In this document: positions 41,980 through 51,382 of the stretch, piece by piece
Position numbering within the stretch: the stretch's first letter is position 1
How the letters are laid out: each line of letters opens with the position of its first letter
From: an uncultured Eubacteriales bacterium
Lineage (GTDB): Bacteria; Bacillota; Clostridia; Oscillospirales; Oscillospiraceae
DNA length: 64,000 nt
Assembly: GCA_900549475.1 (NCBI GenBank)
Contig: UROF01000002.1
Coordinates: 139,848-203,847, forward strand
Direction: 5' to 3'
The notes under the pieces: generated by a model
What the model was told of the DNA's origin: nothing
Database searches by the model: none
What the model saw: the letters and a program-made list of their open reading frames with translations, nothing else
Program-made: the position numbers and the translations under genes

Positions 41980-44710
41980 GATAATCCCTCATTTTCTCTT
42001 CAATTTCCGCAAGTGTGCCGAGTAATTCCCGGCGTTTTTCTTCCACAGTAAAGGCGTTGAAATATCCGCCTCTTACAGCCCCCTGCCCCTCGCAGGAGAA
42101 TCCCAGGCTGGAATCCTGGCGGCAGAGCGCAAGGGCCTTCTCCGTATTCTCCATCTCCGCCTGACAGACAGCCTGCAGTTTCTGCCACACATCCAGAGAC
42201 GGATTTTCCTGCAGTTTGTCCCGTAGCTCAACGAAATCAATAAAGTGGATCATACTTTGGGCCATGACGCACATAGCGGAAGAGATGCTCAGCAGTTCCG
42301 CACACGCTTCGTGGTTCTCCTCACTGTCCGCACGCCGGACCAGTTCTATTCCCTGTTCCATATCCCGGCAGAAATCCACCAGGCAGCGACGTACCAGTGC
42401 GCTGTTCCAGTCCGGATTTTCTGTCCCGGGTCCGGCTTTCTCAAAGAAATAGAGCTTTGTCCATTCCAGATCAACACTGTTGTTTCTGGCACAGCAGCGC
42501 TTAACAGGACGATTGGGGTCCAGATAAAAAGGCTGGGATGGTCCCGCTTGAATGGGACCCGGATAACGGCAAACCCCAGGGGAATAGGGGAAGTTATCAC
42601 ACAAAGCCTTGGAAAATACATCCCACGCCTGCAGGATATCCTCTGCTGCTTCCGTACCGAAGAACTGCTCTGCCACCCAGCGGAGTTTGTCGGAAGCCGT
42701 CAGCGGCGCCTCCCCCTCCACCGAGGTGTCAAAGATGTTGCGCTTCATCAGCGCAGTACAGGGGGAGGGCTGAAAACTCCGGTGGATATAATCGCCCATA
42801 AAGCCGGACAGATGATATTGAGCCAGAGCATCCCATCGCCGCTGATGTTGGGTCAGCACAGGGATATAAGATGTAGATACAAACTCCTGTCCCTGAGAGA
42901 CCTCCGTCTTTGCCAGTACCGGGACATTTCTTTCCCGGCAGAAGCCCTCAATTTTCTGAAAGTATTCTCCCGGTCCTGTGACAAAACAGGAGTAGTCGTC
43001 GGTCTGATTTTTGATACCGTGGCGATGGAATTTCACAAACTGGCTGAAGCAGCTCAACACCTCCACGTTTTCCGGCAGGTTCCTGAGCACTTCGTAATTC
43101 CACGGCTCGTCGCAGTAGTAGGTCCACGCGATAATCTGGGCATCCTGGCGCACCTGACGCACTGCATCAGAAAGCGTTCTGAAAAATGCTCCCGCCAACT
43201 CCTGAGCGCTGTGGCCTTGACAGTTAGGGCAATTCTCCTGATGGTTCTTGGTAAAGCAGGAGTAGAAGCCCTCGGTATCATATATGACCATCAGCCCCTT
43301 CAGCAGCGGAGCGGAGCGGAAGAGGTTCTGCAGGGTCTCAGTCAGATACTTCTGGAAGACAGCCTGTCCGGTGCAGGGAGTATCGCCCCATTTCCGGAAG
43401 GTTTTCAGTTCCGGGTAGCGTTCGTAGATCCCCTGGTCAAACAGCTTGTAGTAGCCAGTCTTCAGATCAAGATATACATTGACACCCCAGCGGGCAGCAC
43501 GTTCTGTGATACGCCGCAGGCGCGCCAAAACGAGCTCACAGTTCGGGTCCGCCACTTCCCGCAGTATGCTGCCTTCCGGTGTGATCTCCTCCAGATTGAC
43601 GATGAGCCAAATGGCGTTATAGCCCTCATGGACCAGTCTCCACAGATACTCATCTGTCCACAGCTCTCCCGTCTGGAGCGGGAAGTAGTTAAAGGGAGCC
43701 GGATATACACCGCTGGCCATGCGAATCTCATAGCGCGAGTCTCTTTTGTGGAGCCCTCCAGGCAGAGCGGGACAACGGTAGCGCTGCATCCGGTCCTCCA
43801 GATAAATCACAGCCTGCAGCAATCCCGATCCGTTCTTAGCGGTGATGATGATCTCATCCGGCGCGACCTGTATCGTATGCCCCTCGGACCCTTCCACATC
43901 CAGGCTGGAATCCAGGCAAAAACGAATACGACGTTCCCCGGTTAGCTCCAATGCAAAGGATCGGCGAAGGAATTCCTCCAGATCTTTGACGGCAAGCCCA
44001 GCTTTTCCGCCCGTCTCATCAACTACCCGCCAGTTGGCCGTCAGTTGAACCCAGCCTTCCGGGACAGGTTTCTTCTTGATAGGCTTCCATTCGCTGTAAA
44101 GAGGGGCGAAAACCTTATCCAGAAAACCAAAGGGCTCTGCTTCCCGGGGCGGCAATTCCCCCTCCTCAAACAAGCGCAGGGACACGCAGGGCTTTTCCTC
44201 TCCTCCTGCCAGGCGGCAGGCAAACGTACAGGAGGCATATTTCTCAGGGCGATAATGCTTTGGTACCATCATGCCCCAGGAATGGCGTTCTTCCCACCAG
44301 TAAGGGATTGTCTCCAGGTCATCAAAGACATCGTCATCGCTCTGGTTGGGTCCGACAACACGATACCCATCCAACGGCATTTGACCGGATGCACAAGACA
44401 AGGTAATGTATACCGTTCTCCCTGTCACTTCCACCGCCGGGAACCAGATGTGCTGAAACCGTTCATATACCGGCAGGACTTGTCCGGCAGAGATGCTTCC
44501 CTGAGCGAGTTCGCTGCTCTCGGGAGTGAACCCCACTCGGTAAGTAATATCTCCGGGGTCACCATACCGGCAGAGCTTCACAGCAAACCCCGCCAGCGTT
44601 CTCAGTCTGGAAGACGCATTGATCTTGAGCAGCAGGGAATTTTTATCATCCAGAGGCAGAGAGAAAAAGGGTTGCCCATATAGATCATACTGGTAATCGT
44701 AATTCAGCAT
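41966..44710 (-). CDS. Large GH20-like glycosidase (beta-N-acetylhexosaminidase-type N-domain)
   Basis: A 914-residue protein without signal peptide. Residues 1-215 are a beta-rich region unlike anything I recognise. Residues about 225-315 fit the GH20b-type alpha/beta domain that precedes hexosaminidase barrels ('EIIITAKNGSGLLQAVIYLEDRMQ'). A TIM-barrel-like region follows, with 'YNAIWLIVNLEEI', 'LMVIYDTEGFYSC', a 'CPNC' pair and 'IIAWTYYCDEPWN'. Acidic pairs in these segments are candidate catalytic residues. The C-terminal 250 residues are helical. Operon position between a deacetylase and NagB/NagA suggests action on amino-sugar oligosaccharides. The start overlaps the deacetylase stop by 7 bases. 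Confidence 0.6.
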   Translation of the reverse strand: MLNYDYQYDLYGQPFFSLPLDDKNSLLLKINASSRLRTLAGFAVKLCRYGDPGDITYRVGFTPESSELAQGSISAGQVLPVYERFQHIWFPAVEVTGRTVYITLSCASGQMPLDGYRVVGPNQSDDDVFDDLETIPYWWEERHSWGMMVPKHYRPEKYASCTFACRLAGGEEKPCVSLRLFEEGELPPREAEPFGFLDKVFAPLYSEWKPIKKKPVPEGWVQLTANWRVVDETGGKAGLAVKDLEEFLRRSFALELTGERRIRFCLDSSLDVEGSEGHTIQVAPDEIIITAKNGSGLLQAVIYLEDRMQRYRCPALPGGLHKRDSRYEIRMASGVYPAPFNYFPLQTGELWTDEYLWRLVHEGYNAIWLIVNLEEITPEGSILREVADPNCELVLARLRRITERAARWGVNVYLDLKTGYYKLFDQGIYERYPELKTFRKWGDTPCTGQAVFQKYLTETLQNLFRSAPLLKGLMVIYDTEGFYSCFTKNHQENCPNCQGHSAQELAGAFFRTLSDAVRQVRQDAQIIAWTYYCDEPWNYEVLRNLPENVEVLSCFSQFVKFHRHGIKNQTDDYSCFVTGPGEYFQKIEGFCRERNVPVLAKTEVSQGQEFVSTSYIPVLTQHQRRWDALAQYHLSGFMGDYIHRSFQPSPCTALMKRNIFDTSVEGEAPLTASDKLRWVAEQFFGTEAAEDILQAWDVFSKALCDNFPYSPGVCRYPGPIQAGPSQPFYLDPNRPVKRCCARNNSVDLEWTKLYFFEKAGPGTENPDWNSALVRRCLVDFCRDMEQGIELVRRADSEENHEACAELLSISSAMCVMAQSMIHFIDFVELRDKLQENPSLDVWQKLQAVCQAEMENTEKALALCRQDSSLGFSCEGQGAVRGGYFNAFTVEEKRRELLGTLAEIEEKMRDYHDAV

Positions 44711-45681
44711 TCTTTTCCTCTCATTTCACCGTTCCGTTTCCGCCACCAAGCAGCCAGTTCACCCATGGTCATAAATTTTACATCACCGAAGGAGTGCATA
44801 TAGGTGATTAAATCCCGATAGGTCTGTTCCCGGCCTTCCCCCTCCTGGATGGAGATATAGGGATGCAGGCAGGTCTGGAAGAGGCCGCCCAAGCGATGGA
44901 TGCGGTCAAATTCCTTCTTCCAGAAGGCCAACGCCTCCTCAGGGTTCATCCCCTTCAGCCGGTAACAAAAATGATCGTTGCCTACTGTATCCGGGATCTC
45001 CAGCAGATTGAGCACGTGGCCACGGCTGTCGCAGGCGTGCTGAGGCAGGCCCAAATACGTCACAGTCCCCTCCGGGAAACCCGGATCATAGCTGCCGCTG
45101 CACTCCCACGCCTGAAGATCTGCCAGATAGTCATACCCCAGGTTTTCCAAAGCAGTACGGGTGTTGAAATCACTCTGGTAACCGTGTGTCCGGAATCCCT
45201 TACAGTACACATCCGATTGAGGATATGCCTTGCGGAAGGTCTCAATACAGGTCTTGATATCCTGCTCCTGCCGCTCCTCACTCCAATTTTCGATCAGGTA
45301 CTGGGTCTCGATATATGTGTGGGGACAAATTTCATACCCCTCGGAAAGTGTCCTGGCTACCTCCTCAGGATGGCGCTTGGCTACGATAGCGCTCATATAG
45401 AAGCTGGCGCAGCCGCCCAGTCCAAACTGTTCCAAGAGCCGACAATTGTACTGCATATCCCGGTATTCCCGGTCAAAACGGCCCTCGATCCCCTCATAGT
45501 CGTGGACATCACCGGTGATACAGACCACCGTACGTGCCCCGTCCGGCCACAAAGGCGCAAAGGCAAGTCCCGTTTCCAGGATCTCATTGAGAGATTCCAC
45601 AAAGCGCATAAGGGCGTAGTTTTTCACTTGGAAGGGATACCACTGGAAAAAGGGGATCTCAGGCTGTTCTACCCACGTCAT
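44704..45681 (-). CDS. Polysaccharide deacetylase-like protein with displaced N-terminus
   Basis: A 325-residue NodB-related protein. 'VVCITGDVHDYEG' (acidic/metal segment), 'EGYEICPHTYIETQ' (His-containing loop), 'CKGFRTHGYQSDF' and 'GGLFQTCLHPYISIQEG' form the deacetylase scaffold. The aspartate pair and His-x3-His are not in the standard form, so activity is uncertain. ATG at 45681 overlaps the stop of an upstream M20 stub as ATGA. The same frame stays open for about 16 codons further upstream and reads 'GKVLVIPIPLDEM', which looks like native N-terminal sequence without a start codon. This suggests the original start was lost. It could deacetylate an oligosaccharide before the GH20-like and Nag enzymes. 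Confidence 0.65.
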   Translation of the reverse strand: MTWVEQPEIPFFQWYPFQVKNYALMRFVESLNEILETGLAFAPLWPDGARTVVCITGDVHDYEGIEGRFDREYRDMQYNCRLLEQFGLGGCASFYMSAIVAKRHPEEVARTLSEGYEICPHTYIETQYLIENWSEERQEQDIKTCIETFRKAYPQSDVYCKGFRTHGYQSDFNTRTALENLGYDYLADLQAWECSGSYDPGFPEGTVTYLGLPQHACDSRGHVLNLLEIPDTVGNDHFCYRLKGMNPEEALAFWKKEFDRIHRLGGLFQTCLHPYISIQEGEGREQTYRDLITYMHSFGDVKFMTMGELAAWWRKRNGEMRGKEC

Positions 45682-45947
45682 TTCATCCAAGGGGATGGGA
45701 ATGACCAGGACCTTACCACGCCATAGGGAGGGATGATTTTATAGGGTATCCCCATTTTTTCCAATTCTTCACAGATACGCCGGCAAGTCTGCTTCTCTTC
45801 CATGGAAAGCTCCGGGTGCATGTGAAAGTAGCGGCGCATTTCCTGAACATAGGGGAAGATCTCTTCCGCCTGGTTAATGACAGGAAGTGCTTCAGAAATA
45901 GAAGTGGGCAGAATTTCAGAGTGGGCAGGCAGGTGGAAATCGTTCAT
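45678..45947 (-). pseudogene. 5' fragment of an M20-family peptidase/amidohydrolase
   Basis: An 89-codon frame with its own GAGAGG site and ATG. 'EEIFPYVQEMRRYFHMHPELSMEE', followed by a typical helix and 'MGIPYKIIPPYGVV', is the N-terminus of M20 aminoacylase/amidohydrolases ('LRRxLHxxPELSxxE'). The rest (about 300 residues, with the metal ligands) is absent. After 'YGVV' the frame runs about 10 unrelated codons to a TGA within the deacetylase gene. It looks like a deletion junction that removed most of the peptidase and the start of the deacetylase gene. Confidence 0.75.
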
Positions 45948-46068
45948 CGTATCATCCTCTCATTTCTAAAAAGTAGCTGATTCTTTACTGTTTCTGTCTC
46001 TCCTTCTCTATATCCATTTTCAAATGCGCAGTAAAACACATAGGAAGCCAATCAGCAGGAGGTCCGCC

Positions 46069-46767
46069 ATGGAAGTCGTAAAACCGAGCAGTTCCGTTCT
46101 TGACTGCCTATCCACTGTCCGCTTATTTCAGCATCTGGATCACCAGCAACTAAAAGAAATCGTTCAGCATTCCAAGCGTCTCACGCTGAAAAAAGGGTAT
46201 GTATTATGCAAAAAGGGCAGTCCGATCCATTACTTTTACGTTGTATTAAAGGGAAACGTCACACAAATTGTTACCGACAGCAATGAATTCAGTACACCGG
46301 TAAAGATTGAAGGAAAAGGGGATTACTTTGGCGAAATGGGCATCTTGCTCAACGAGGGACACAGCAGCACTGTTATCGCTGTCACAGATCTTGACGTATT
46401 GTGTGTCCAACGAAATTTCTTTGCTGAATTGGTGTGGGAAAACCACGATATTATCCAAATAATCCTGAAATCTATGCAGGAACGGCTGCAAACCTCCGCG
46501 CAGATGAAGATCGCACTCACACAGATGAATGTAGAAAGCAGGCTGGCATATCTTTTGATCACCCTCTACAAGAATCGCTCCTCAGAAAAATTCTGTATCT
46601 CCATTACCCAGGAACAGTTGGCCAATAACTGTGGTATTGCCCGGCAAACCGTTTCCACGATCCTGAATCGTTGGAAGAAAGAGGGAATCATTGAATTAAA
46701 GAGGGGGTATATTACCGTTCTAAACGCCAGCACACTTACAGATATTTTCCATCAAACCACAAGCTAG
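46069..46767 (+). CDS. Crp/Fnr family transcriptional regulator
   Basis: A 232-residue regulator. The ATG at 46069 follows AGGAGG. Residues 15-130 form a cyclic-nucleotide-binding-like beta-roll ('LFQHLDHQQL', 'GSPIHYFYVVLKGNVTQIV', 'GDYFGEMGILLNEGHSSTVIAV'). The C-terminal Crp HTH reads 'ISITQEQLANNCGIARQTVSTILNRWKKEGII'. No cysteine cluster for Fnr-type iron-sulfur binding is evident near the N-terminus. It diverges from the amino-sugar operon (121 bp between starts) and precedes a YfcC gene; either could be its target. Confidence 0.9.
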   Translation: MEVVKPSSSVLDCLSTVRLFQHLDHQQLKEIVQHSKRLTLKKGYVLCKKGSPIHYFYVVLKGNVTQIVTDSNEFSTPVKIEGKGDYFGEMGILLNEGHSSTVIAVTDLDVLCVQRNFFAELVWENHDIIQIILKSMQERLQTSAQMKIALTQMNVESRLAYLLITLYKNRSSEKFCISITQEQLANNCGIARQTVSTILNRWKKEGIIELKRGYITVLNASTLTDIFHQTTS

Positions 46768-47021
46768 CGAATCATTCAAGCAGAAAATATCATTCATTTT
46801 GCTCAAATTCTACCTGCATTAACTATAAGCTTTTTTGTCAATTTTGTATGTCGCGCAACCGACAGAACGGAAATTTTACCCTATAAAAAGTTTATATTTA
46901 TTTGTAGAACTGTCAGCATCACGACACAACGCAAGTGCCATTTTTTGTTAAAATTTACAATATCAAATGGTGGAAGTACATCTATTTCCATCTAAATTAC
47001 GAAAGAAAGAGGCGATAAGCA

Positions 47022-48027
47022 GTGTCAAGCAGCACCACGAAAGCGCAAGGGAAAAAACGTAAATTTAAAATTCCTCATCTTCTTTTCCTTATGCTGGGAC
47101 TCATCTTATTCATGAGTCTTATGACGTACATCATCCCTGCCGGCGAGTTTGCTACTGATCCCGAAACCGGAGAAATATTAGGAGATCAATTCTCCTTCCT
47201 TCCGGAGCAGACACCTGTGAGTCCCTGGGATGCCCTTTTTAGCATCCTGCCCGACTTCCAAAACTCCTCTTTGGTAATCGCTCTGGTTCTTATCGCCGGT
47301 GGTGCCATTGGTGTTGTAATGGAAACCGGTGCCCTGATTGAACACCACCGCCCACGGAGAAGTTAAAGCTGTCGCACTGCGGCCCCGGGCGGTTATCGTT
47401 ACCATTTTGTTCTTCTTTATGCTGACCAGCGTTGTTGTCCTCCTGACCGTCTTTAAAATGCCTATGAGCGTTATGCCTGCGGTCCAGATCCCCGTTGCTA
47501 TTATCTGCGGTCTGATCTACGGCATGTCCTTTGAAAAAATCGGAAATGTGTTTGCCAAAGGTGTTTCCGACATGGCTTTCGTCGGACTGGTTGTGGGATT
47601 CGCTGGCTCAATGAGTATCGTAATGTCCGAAGGCAATATCATCCACACCATCGTGCATTATGCCTGCATGCCCCTGCGCAGCCTCAACGGCGGTACGATC
47701 GCCATTGGCGTGTCCTTCGTAGTGCTGATCCTGAATCTGTTTATCCCCTCCGCTACCAGCAAAGCGGCCATTCTGATCCCTATCATTCAGCCCATGACAC
47801 AGGCGCTGGGTATGTCCCCGCAGGTTGCTGTTCAAGCGTTCCAGGTTGGCGATGGATTCACCAACAGCTTGTCTCCCATGCTTGGTTGGACAGCCGGTGC
47901 CGTACAGACCGCAGAGGTCACTTTCAACAAGTGGTGGAAATTCGCTGTTCCTCTCGTCATTATCCTGACCATTATTTCCTGGGTTATCATTTACTTCTTG
48001 GGAATCATGAACTGGGTAGGCTATTGA
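47022..48027 (+). pseudogene. YfcC-family transporter with internal deletion and frameshift
   Basis: From GTG 47022 the frame codes for a normal YfcC N-terminus ('KFKIPHLLFLMLGLILFMSLMTYIIPAGEF') up to 'GGAIGVVMETGALI' and then stops at 47366. The next frame, open from about 47338, resumes with 'VKAVALRPRAVIVTILFFF' and continues through 'NLFIPSATSKAAILIPI' and 'QAFQVGDGFTNSLSPMLG' to a natural end at 48027. Full-length members have about 460-500 residues; here only about 335 codons remain. So about 130 central codons are missing at 47335-47345. These carriers transport peptides or organic acids with ions. Confidence 0.8.
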
Positions 48028-48060
48028 TTTCTGGTAACCCTACATGATCTCTCACTTATA

Positions 48061-48100
48061 CCGGGAGCCTCCGCCCTTACGGGACGGGGGCTTCCGGTGT
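48061..48100. repeat. Imperfect GC-rich hairpin; contents of the 48028-48329 gap
   Basis: ACCGGGAGCCTCCGCCC pairs imperfectly with GGGACGGGGGCTTCCGGT around TTAC, without a T run. A second stem (GGCGAGATA / TATCTCGCC) lies near 48166-48191. The shapes recall IS200/IS605 ends, but no transposase or TnpB is present, so this is only a resemblance. The gap also holds the terminator at 48260. Confidence 0.4.
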
Positions 48101-48259
48101 CCCTTGCCCAGAGTAAACCAGTAGAAGGAAAAGTCGCAGGTAAGACCCGCTTTTGCTGGAACAGCAGGCGAGATAGCCGGGTATCTCGCCCGCCTGAGGC
48201 AACTCATTCTCTCCTTTCCCATCCTGCATTATTCTTGTTCCTAAAGGCATAAAAAATCC

Positions 48260-48290
48260 TTTGCCGCCGGGCTGTCAGCCTGGCGGCAAA
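48260..48290 (-). terminator. Terminator of the APC permease gene
   Basis: Stem TTTGCCGCC / GGCGGCAAA extended by GGCT/AGCC pairing, with six T on the minus strand after the hairpin. Confidence 0.85.
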
Positions 48291-48329
48291 GGACATAATT
48301 TTGTTTTACTTTTTTATTGATTCGCGGGA

Positions 48330-49742
48330 TCAGATAAAAACCTTATCGCCCCGTTCCAGAGCTTCCTTGGCAGCAGCTTCCCGCTCATTCCAGGGCTCAT
48401 ACGGCGTACGCATGATCTCAAACAGAGACCGCCCCTGAGTCTTCACAATATATCGATTGCGGAAATAGGTATAGATTGCAGCGGCAATATAAAAACCAAT
48501 CACCAGGAGATAGTTCTTAGGTGCCATTTGCTTTGCCAGTGATCCGCCTGTGGCAAAGCTGAAAAACGTTGCGACAACCACAATTATGCAGTTAAGCCAG
48601 TGAGGAATTCTCAGGAAGGATGCCTTATAGGCATTGGGATATCGCTTAGGCAGAACGAAAATCGCGCAGAACGTGAGCGGTGCCAGCAGCAAGCCGGGAA
48701 TTGAGGTAATATTGATTACATCACTAACATTATAACCGGTGAGAATAGCAGCGATAGCAATACCGGAATTGAGCCAAATCGCATTGGCAGGTACATTGTG
48801 CTTGTTCAGCTTGACAATTCCCTGTGGGAACAGGTAGTCTCGGGCTGCAGCGAAGTGGGACCGTGAGAACATCAAAATGCAGGCATTGATGGAAGTCACC
48901 ACTGCCAGCAGTGCACCGCCGCAGATAAAGAAAGCGGTCATGCCAGGACTAAGGAATTTTGCCGCAACAGTGGCCAGGTTATCAATGTCATTGTAATTCG
49001 GCATAACACCCACTGTGACATAGCCGATACCGGCATAGAGAAGCGCTGTAACCAGGGTACCTACCACAAAAGCAATAGGAATGTTTCTGCTGGGTCTTTC
49101 GATTTCGTCTGCCGCATACATCAACACGTTGGCACCCATCAGACTGCCGTGCATGATACCCATGGCGGCCCACATGCTAGTCAGCTCCCAGGTACTGGTA
49201 ATCACTTCTTCCAGGGAAACCGTTGTTGCACCCCAACCGCCAAACACATAAATGCCAAGTGTTACCAGCAGGACGGCGACGCAGATATTCTGTACCCAGG
49301 CAGAGATCTGCACGCCAAAGCAGAAAATAATAGTAAAGACCAAAACAACCGCCACCGCTACCGCTTTTTCCGAGATATTAGGCAAAAGCATAGCCAAATA
49401 AGTAGAAAAAGTCAGCGATAGCGTAACAACTTTCATGGAACCAATCACCAGTTGGTTGAAAGCATTCAAAATACCTAAGGCCGGATGTACCAAACGGGTC
49501 AAATGCATGTAGGATGCACCGGTTGCAGGGAGGGCCGAGATCAGTACCATCTCTGGAAGTGTTTTGATAAACACGAACAATGATGCGAAAAGATACCCGA
49601 TAACAATGCCATTTCCCCCGACAATCTGGATCGACAAGGGAGTGGTTGCAAAAACGCTTGCTCCAACAATACTTCCAATTCCCATCAGTGTACAGGAGAG
49701 CAGTGACATTTTTGCGGACGCGGATTTACCTGTGCCTTTCAT
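48330..49742 (-). CDS. APC-superfamily amino-acid permease
   Basis: A 470-residue protein with about 12 hydrophobic helices. Helix 1 has the APC glycine motif 'LMGIGSIVGASVFATTPL'. 'YMHLTRLVHPALGILNAFNQ', 'YAADEIERPSRNIPIAF' (the conserved segment of helix 6-7) and 'SRSHFAAARDYLFP' are typical. It exchanges or imports an amino acid or amine; the substrate cannot be read from sequence. The ATG follows CGAGGTGA. It is a single gene, divergent from a MATE gene. Confidence 0.9.
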   Translation of the reverse strand: MKGTGKSASAKMSLLSCTLMGIGSIVGASVFATTPLSIQIVGGNGIVIGYLFASLFVFIKTLPEMVLISALPATGASYMHLTRLVHPALGILNAFNQLVIGSMKVVTLSLTFSTYLAMLLPNISEKAVAVAVVLVFTIIFCFGVQISAWVQNICVAVLLVTLGIYVFGGWGATTVSLEEVITSTWELTSMWAAMGIMHGSLMGANVLMYAADEIERPSRNIPIAFVVGTLVTALLYAGIGYVTVGVMPNYNDIDNLATVAAKFLSPGMTAFFICGGALLAVVTSINACILMFSRSHFAAARDYLFPQGIVKLNKHNVPANAIWLNSGIAIAAILTGYNVSDVINITSIPGLLLAPLTFCAIFVLPKRYPNAYKASFLRIPHWLNCIIVVVATFFSFATGGSLAKQMAPKNYLLVIGFYIAAAIYTYFRNRYIVKTQGRSLFEIMRTPYEPWNEREAAAKEALERGDKVFI

Positions 49743-49972
49743 TTGTTCACCTCGGTCGATAAAACTCAGGCCTCCCGGCGGCTGCCTGCTGACCGGCCCG
49801 ATAAAACCAGGTCGTAACCCAGGCGTTATGACGGGGCGTCTTGTGGCCTTTATTGTAACGGCAAACCCGCTTCGTGTCTGTCGTGCAAGCGACAGTTACA
49901 GTTATTATTAACAAAATTCTGATTCAAAGCAAAATTAATCTATGAAAAAGTACAAGCTACGGGAGGTACAAT

Positions 49973-51319
49973 ATGCGCGGTAATATGACCACAGGAGCCC
50001 CGGGAAAGGCGATTATGATGTTTTCATTGCCGCTTCTCGCCGGAAATCTGTTTCAGCAGTTTTACAATATGATCGATTCCATGGTACTAGGCCAATTTGT
50101 CGGCATGGGAGCACTCGCCGCTGTCGGCAGCACATTCCCTATCGTATATCTAGTCAATGCAATTGCCATGGGCATCACAACAGGTGCATCCATTCTTCTC
50201 TCCCAGCTATTTGGAAACAATCGCAAGGATGAATTCCAGCGGGCCGTATATACGACACTTCTCACCATCGGCGCACTGTCAATCATTATTACGCTTTTAG
50301 GTGAGGCAATGGTCGTTCCCTTTCTGCGGCTTTTGAATCTGCCGCCTCAACATATGCCAGGAAGCACCTTATATCTCCGTATTCTCTTCCTTGGGACAGG
50401 GTTTATTTTCACCTATAACAGCTTTTCCGCTATTTTCCGCGCGATCGGCAATTCAAGAACACCGCTCATATTTCTTATCGTCGCTTCTGCAGCCAATATT
50501 ATTTTGGATTTGGTATTTGTTCTTCTTCTGGGATGGGACATTGCCGGCGTAGCGCTTGCCACAATTATGGCGCAAGCACTGTCTGCTCTGCTGTTTATAT
50601 ACTACACTGCCAAAAAAGTCCCGTTCCTATGGCCTGGAAAGGAATTTCGTGTATTTGACAAGGAGCAATTCCGACGGATACTGCATTTGGGAGTCCCCGC
50701 TATGATTCAGCAAGTGTCTGTTGCCGTGAGTATTTTCTTTGTCCAGGGTATGGTCAATCAGTTTGGCGAAAGCGTTATGGCAGGCTACACCTCCGCAAGC
50801 AAAATAGAGACGCTGGCCATGATGCCGATGTTCAGCATCTCCTCCGGTCTTTCTACCTACACCGCACAGAATATAGGCGCCAATCAGCTGGATCGGGTCA
50901 AAAAAGGCCTGCACATAACCCTCCGTCTTTCTCTGGGAATATGCGGAGGAATCGCGCTGGTCATCTACTGCTTCCGTACCCCGTTCGCCTCTCTCTTTTT
51001 AAAAAGCGGCAGCAGTGCAGAAGCATTTGCTTTCTGTTTAGGGTATCTGCGCGTTGTCTGTTTGTCTTACCTGATAAATACTTTCTACAATACCCTAAGC
51101 GGCATTTTGCGGGGCGCCGGCGATGCCCGCACAGAGATGGCCATCTCCATTTTATCGCTGGTCATCCGCGTTTCTTCATCGAAGTTACTCCTGCAATATT
51201 CTTCATTCGGATTCGCCGCCATATGGTGGGGACTGCCCATTTCATGGTGTGTCGGAGCGCTGTGTGTCCTTCTTCGTTACCTCTCAGGCCGCTGGAAGCT
51301 GAAAGCAATCCGGCAATAA
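49973..51319 (+). CDS. MATE family efflux transporter (first copy)
   Basis: A 448-residue protein with 12 helices and the MATE/DinF duplicated design. The N-half has 'SLPLLAGNLFQQFYNMIDSMVLGQFVG' and 'RAIGNSRTPLIFLIVASAANIILDLVF'; the C-half has 'LGVPAMIQQVSVAVSIFFVQGMVNQFG' and 'GILRGAGDARTEMAISILSLVIRV'. MATE proteins expel cationic drugs or metabolites in exchange for Na+ or H+. The ATG follows GGGAGGT. A CTGTCG/CGACAG inverted repeat at 49878-49895 lies upstream and might be an operator. The second MATE copy at 57.3 kb is only distantly alike. Confidence 0.92.
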   Translation: MRGNMTTGAPGKAIMMFSLPLLAGNLFQQFYNMIDSMVLGQFVGMGALAAVGSTFPIVYLVNAIAMGITTGASILLSQLFGNNRKDEFQRAVYTTLLTIGALSIIITLLGEAMVVPFLRLLNLPPQHMPGSTLYLRILFLGTGFIFTYNSFSAIFRAIGNSRTPLIFLIVASAANIILDLVFVLLLGWDIAGVALATIMAQALSALLFIYYTAKKVPFLWPGKEFRVFDKEQFRRILHLGVPAMIQQVSVAVSIFFVQGMVNQFGESVMAGYTSASKIETLAMMPMFSISSGLSTYTAQNIGANQLDRVKKGLHITLRLSLGICGGIALVIYCFRTPFASLFLKSGSSAEAFAFCLGYLRVVCLSYLINTFYNTLSGILRGAGDARTEMAISILSLVIRVSSSKLLLQYSSFGFAAIWWGLPISWCVGALCVLLRYLSGRWKLKAIRQ

Positions 51320-51382
51320 AAAGAATATAGATACCCGCCCGAACGGCCTCCGGAACCTACCAGCCAGGAAACATCCAGACTA

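Noticed and set aside
48061..48200. IS200/IS605 end or TnpB guide RNA
   Set aside because: Hairpin shapes are suggestive, but no transposase, TnpB or matching second end is present within the window.
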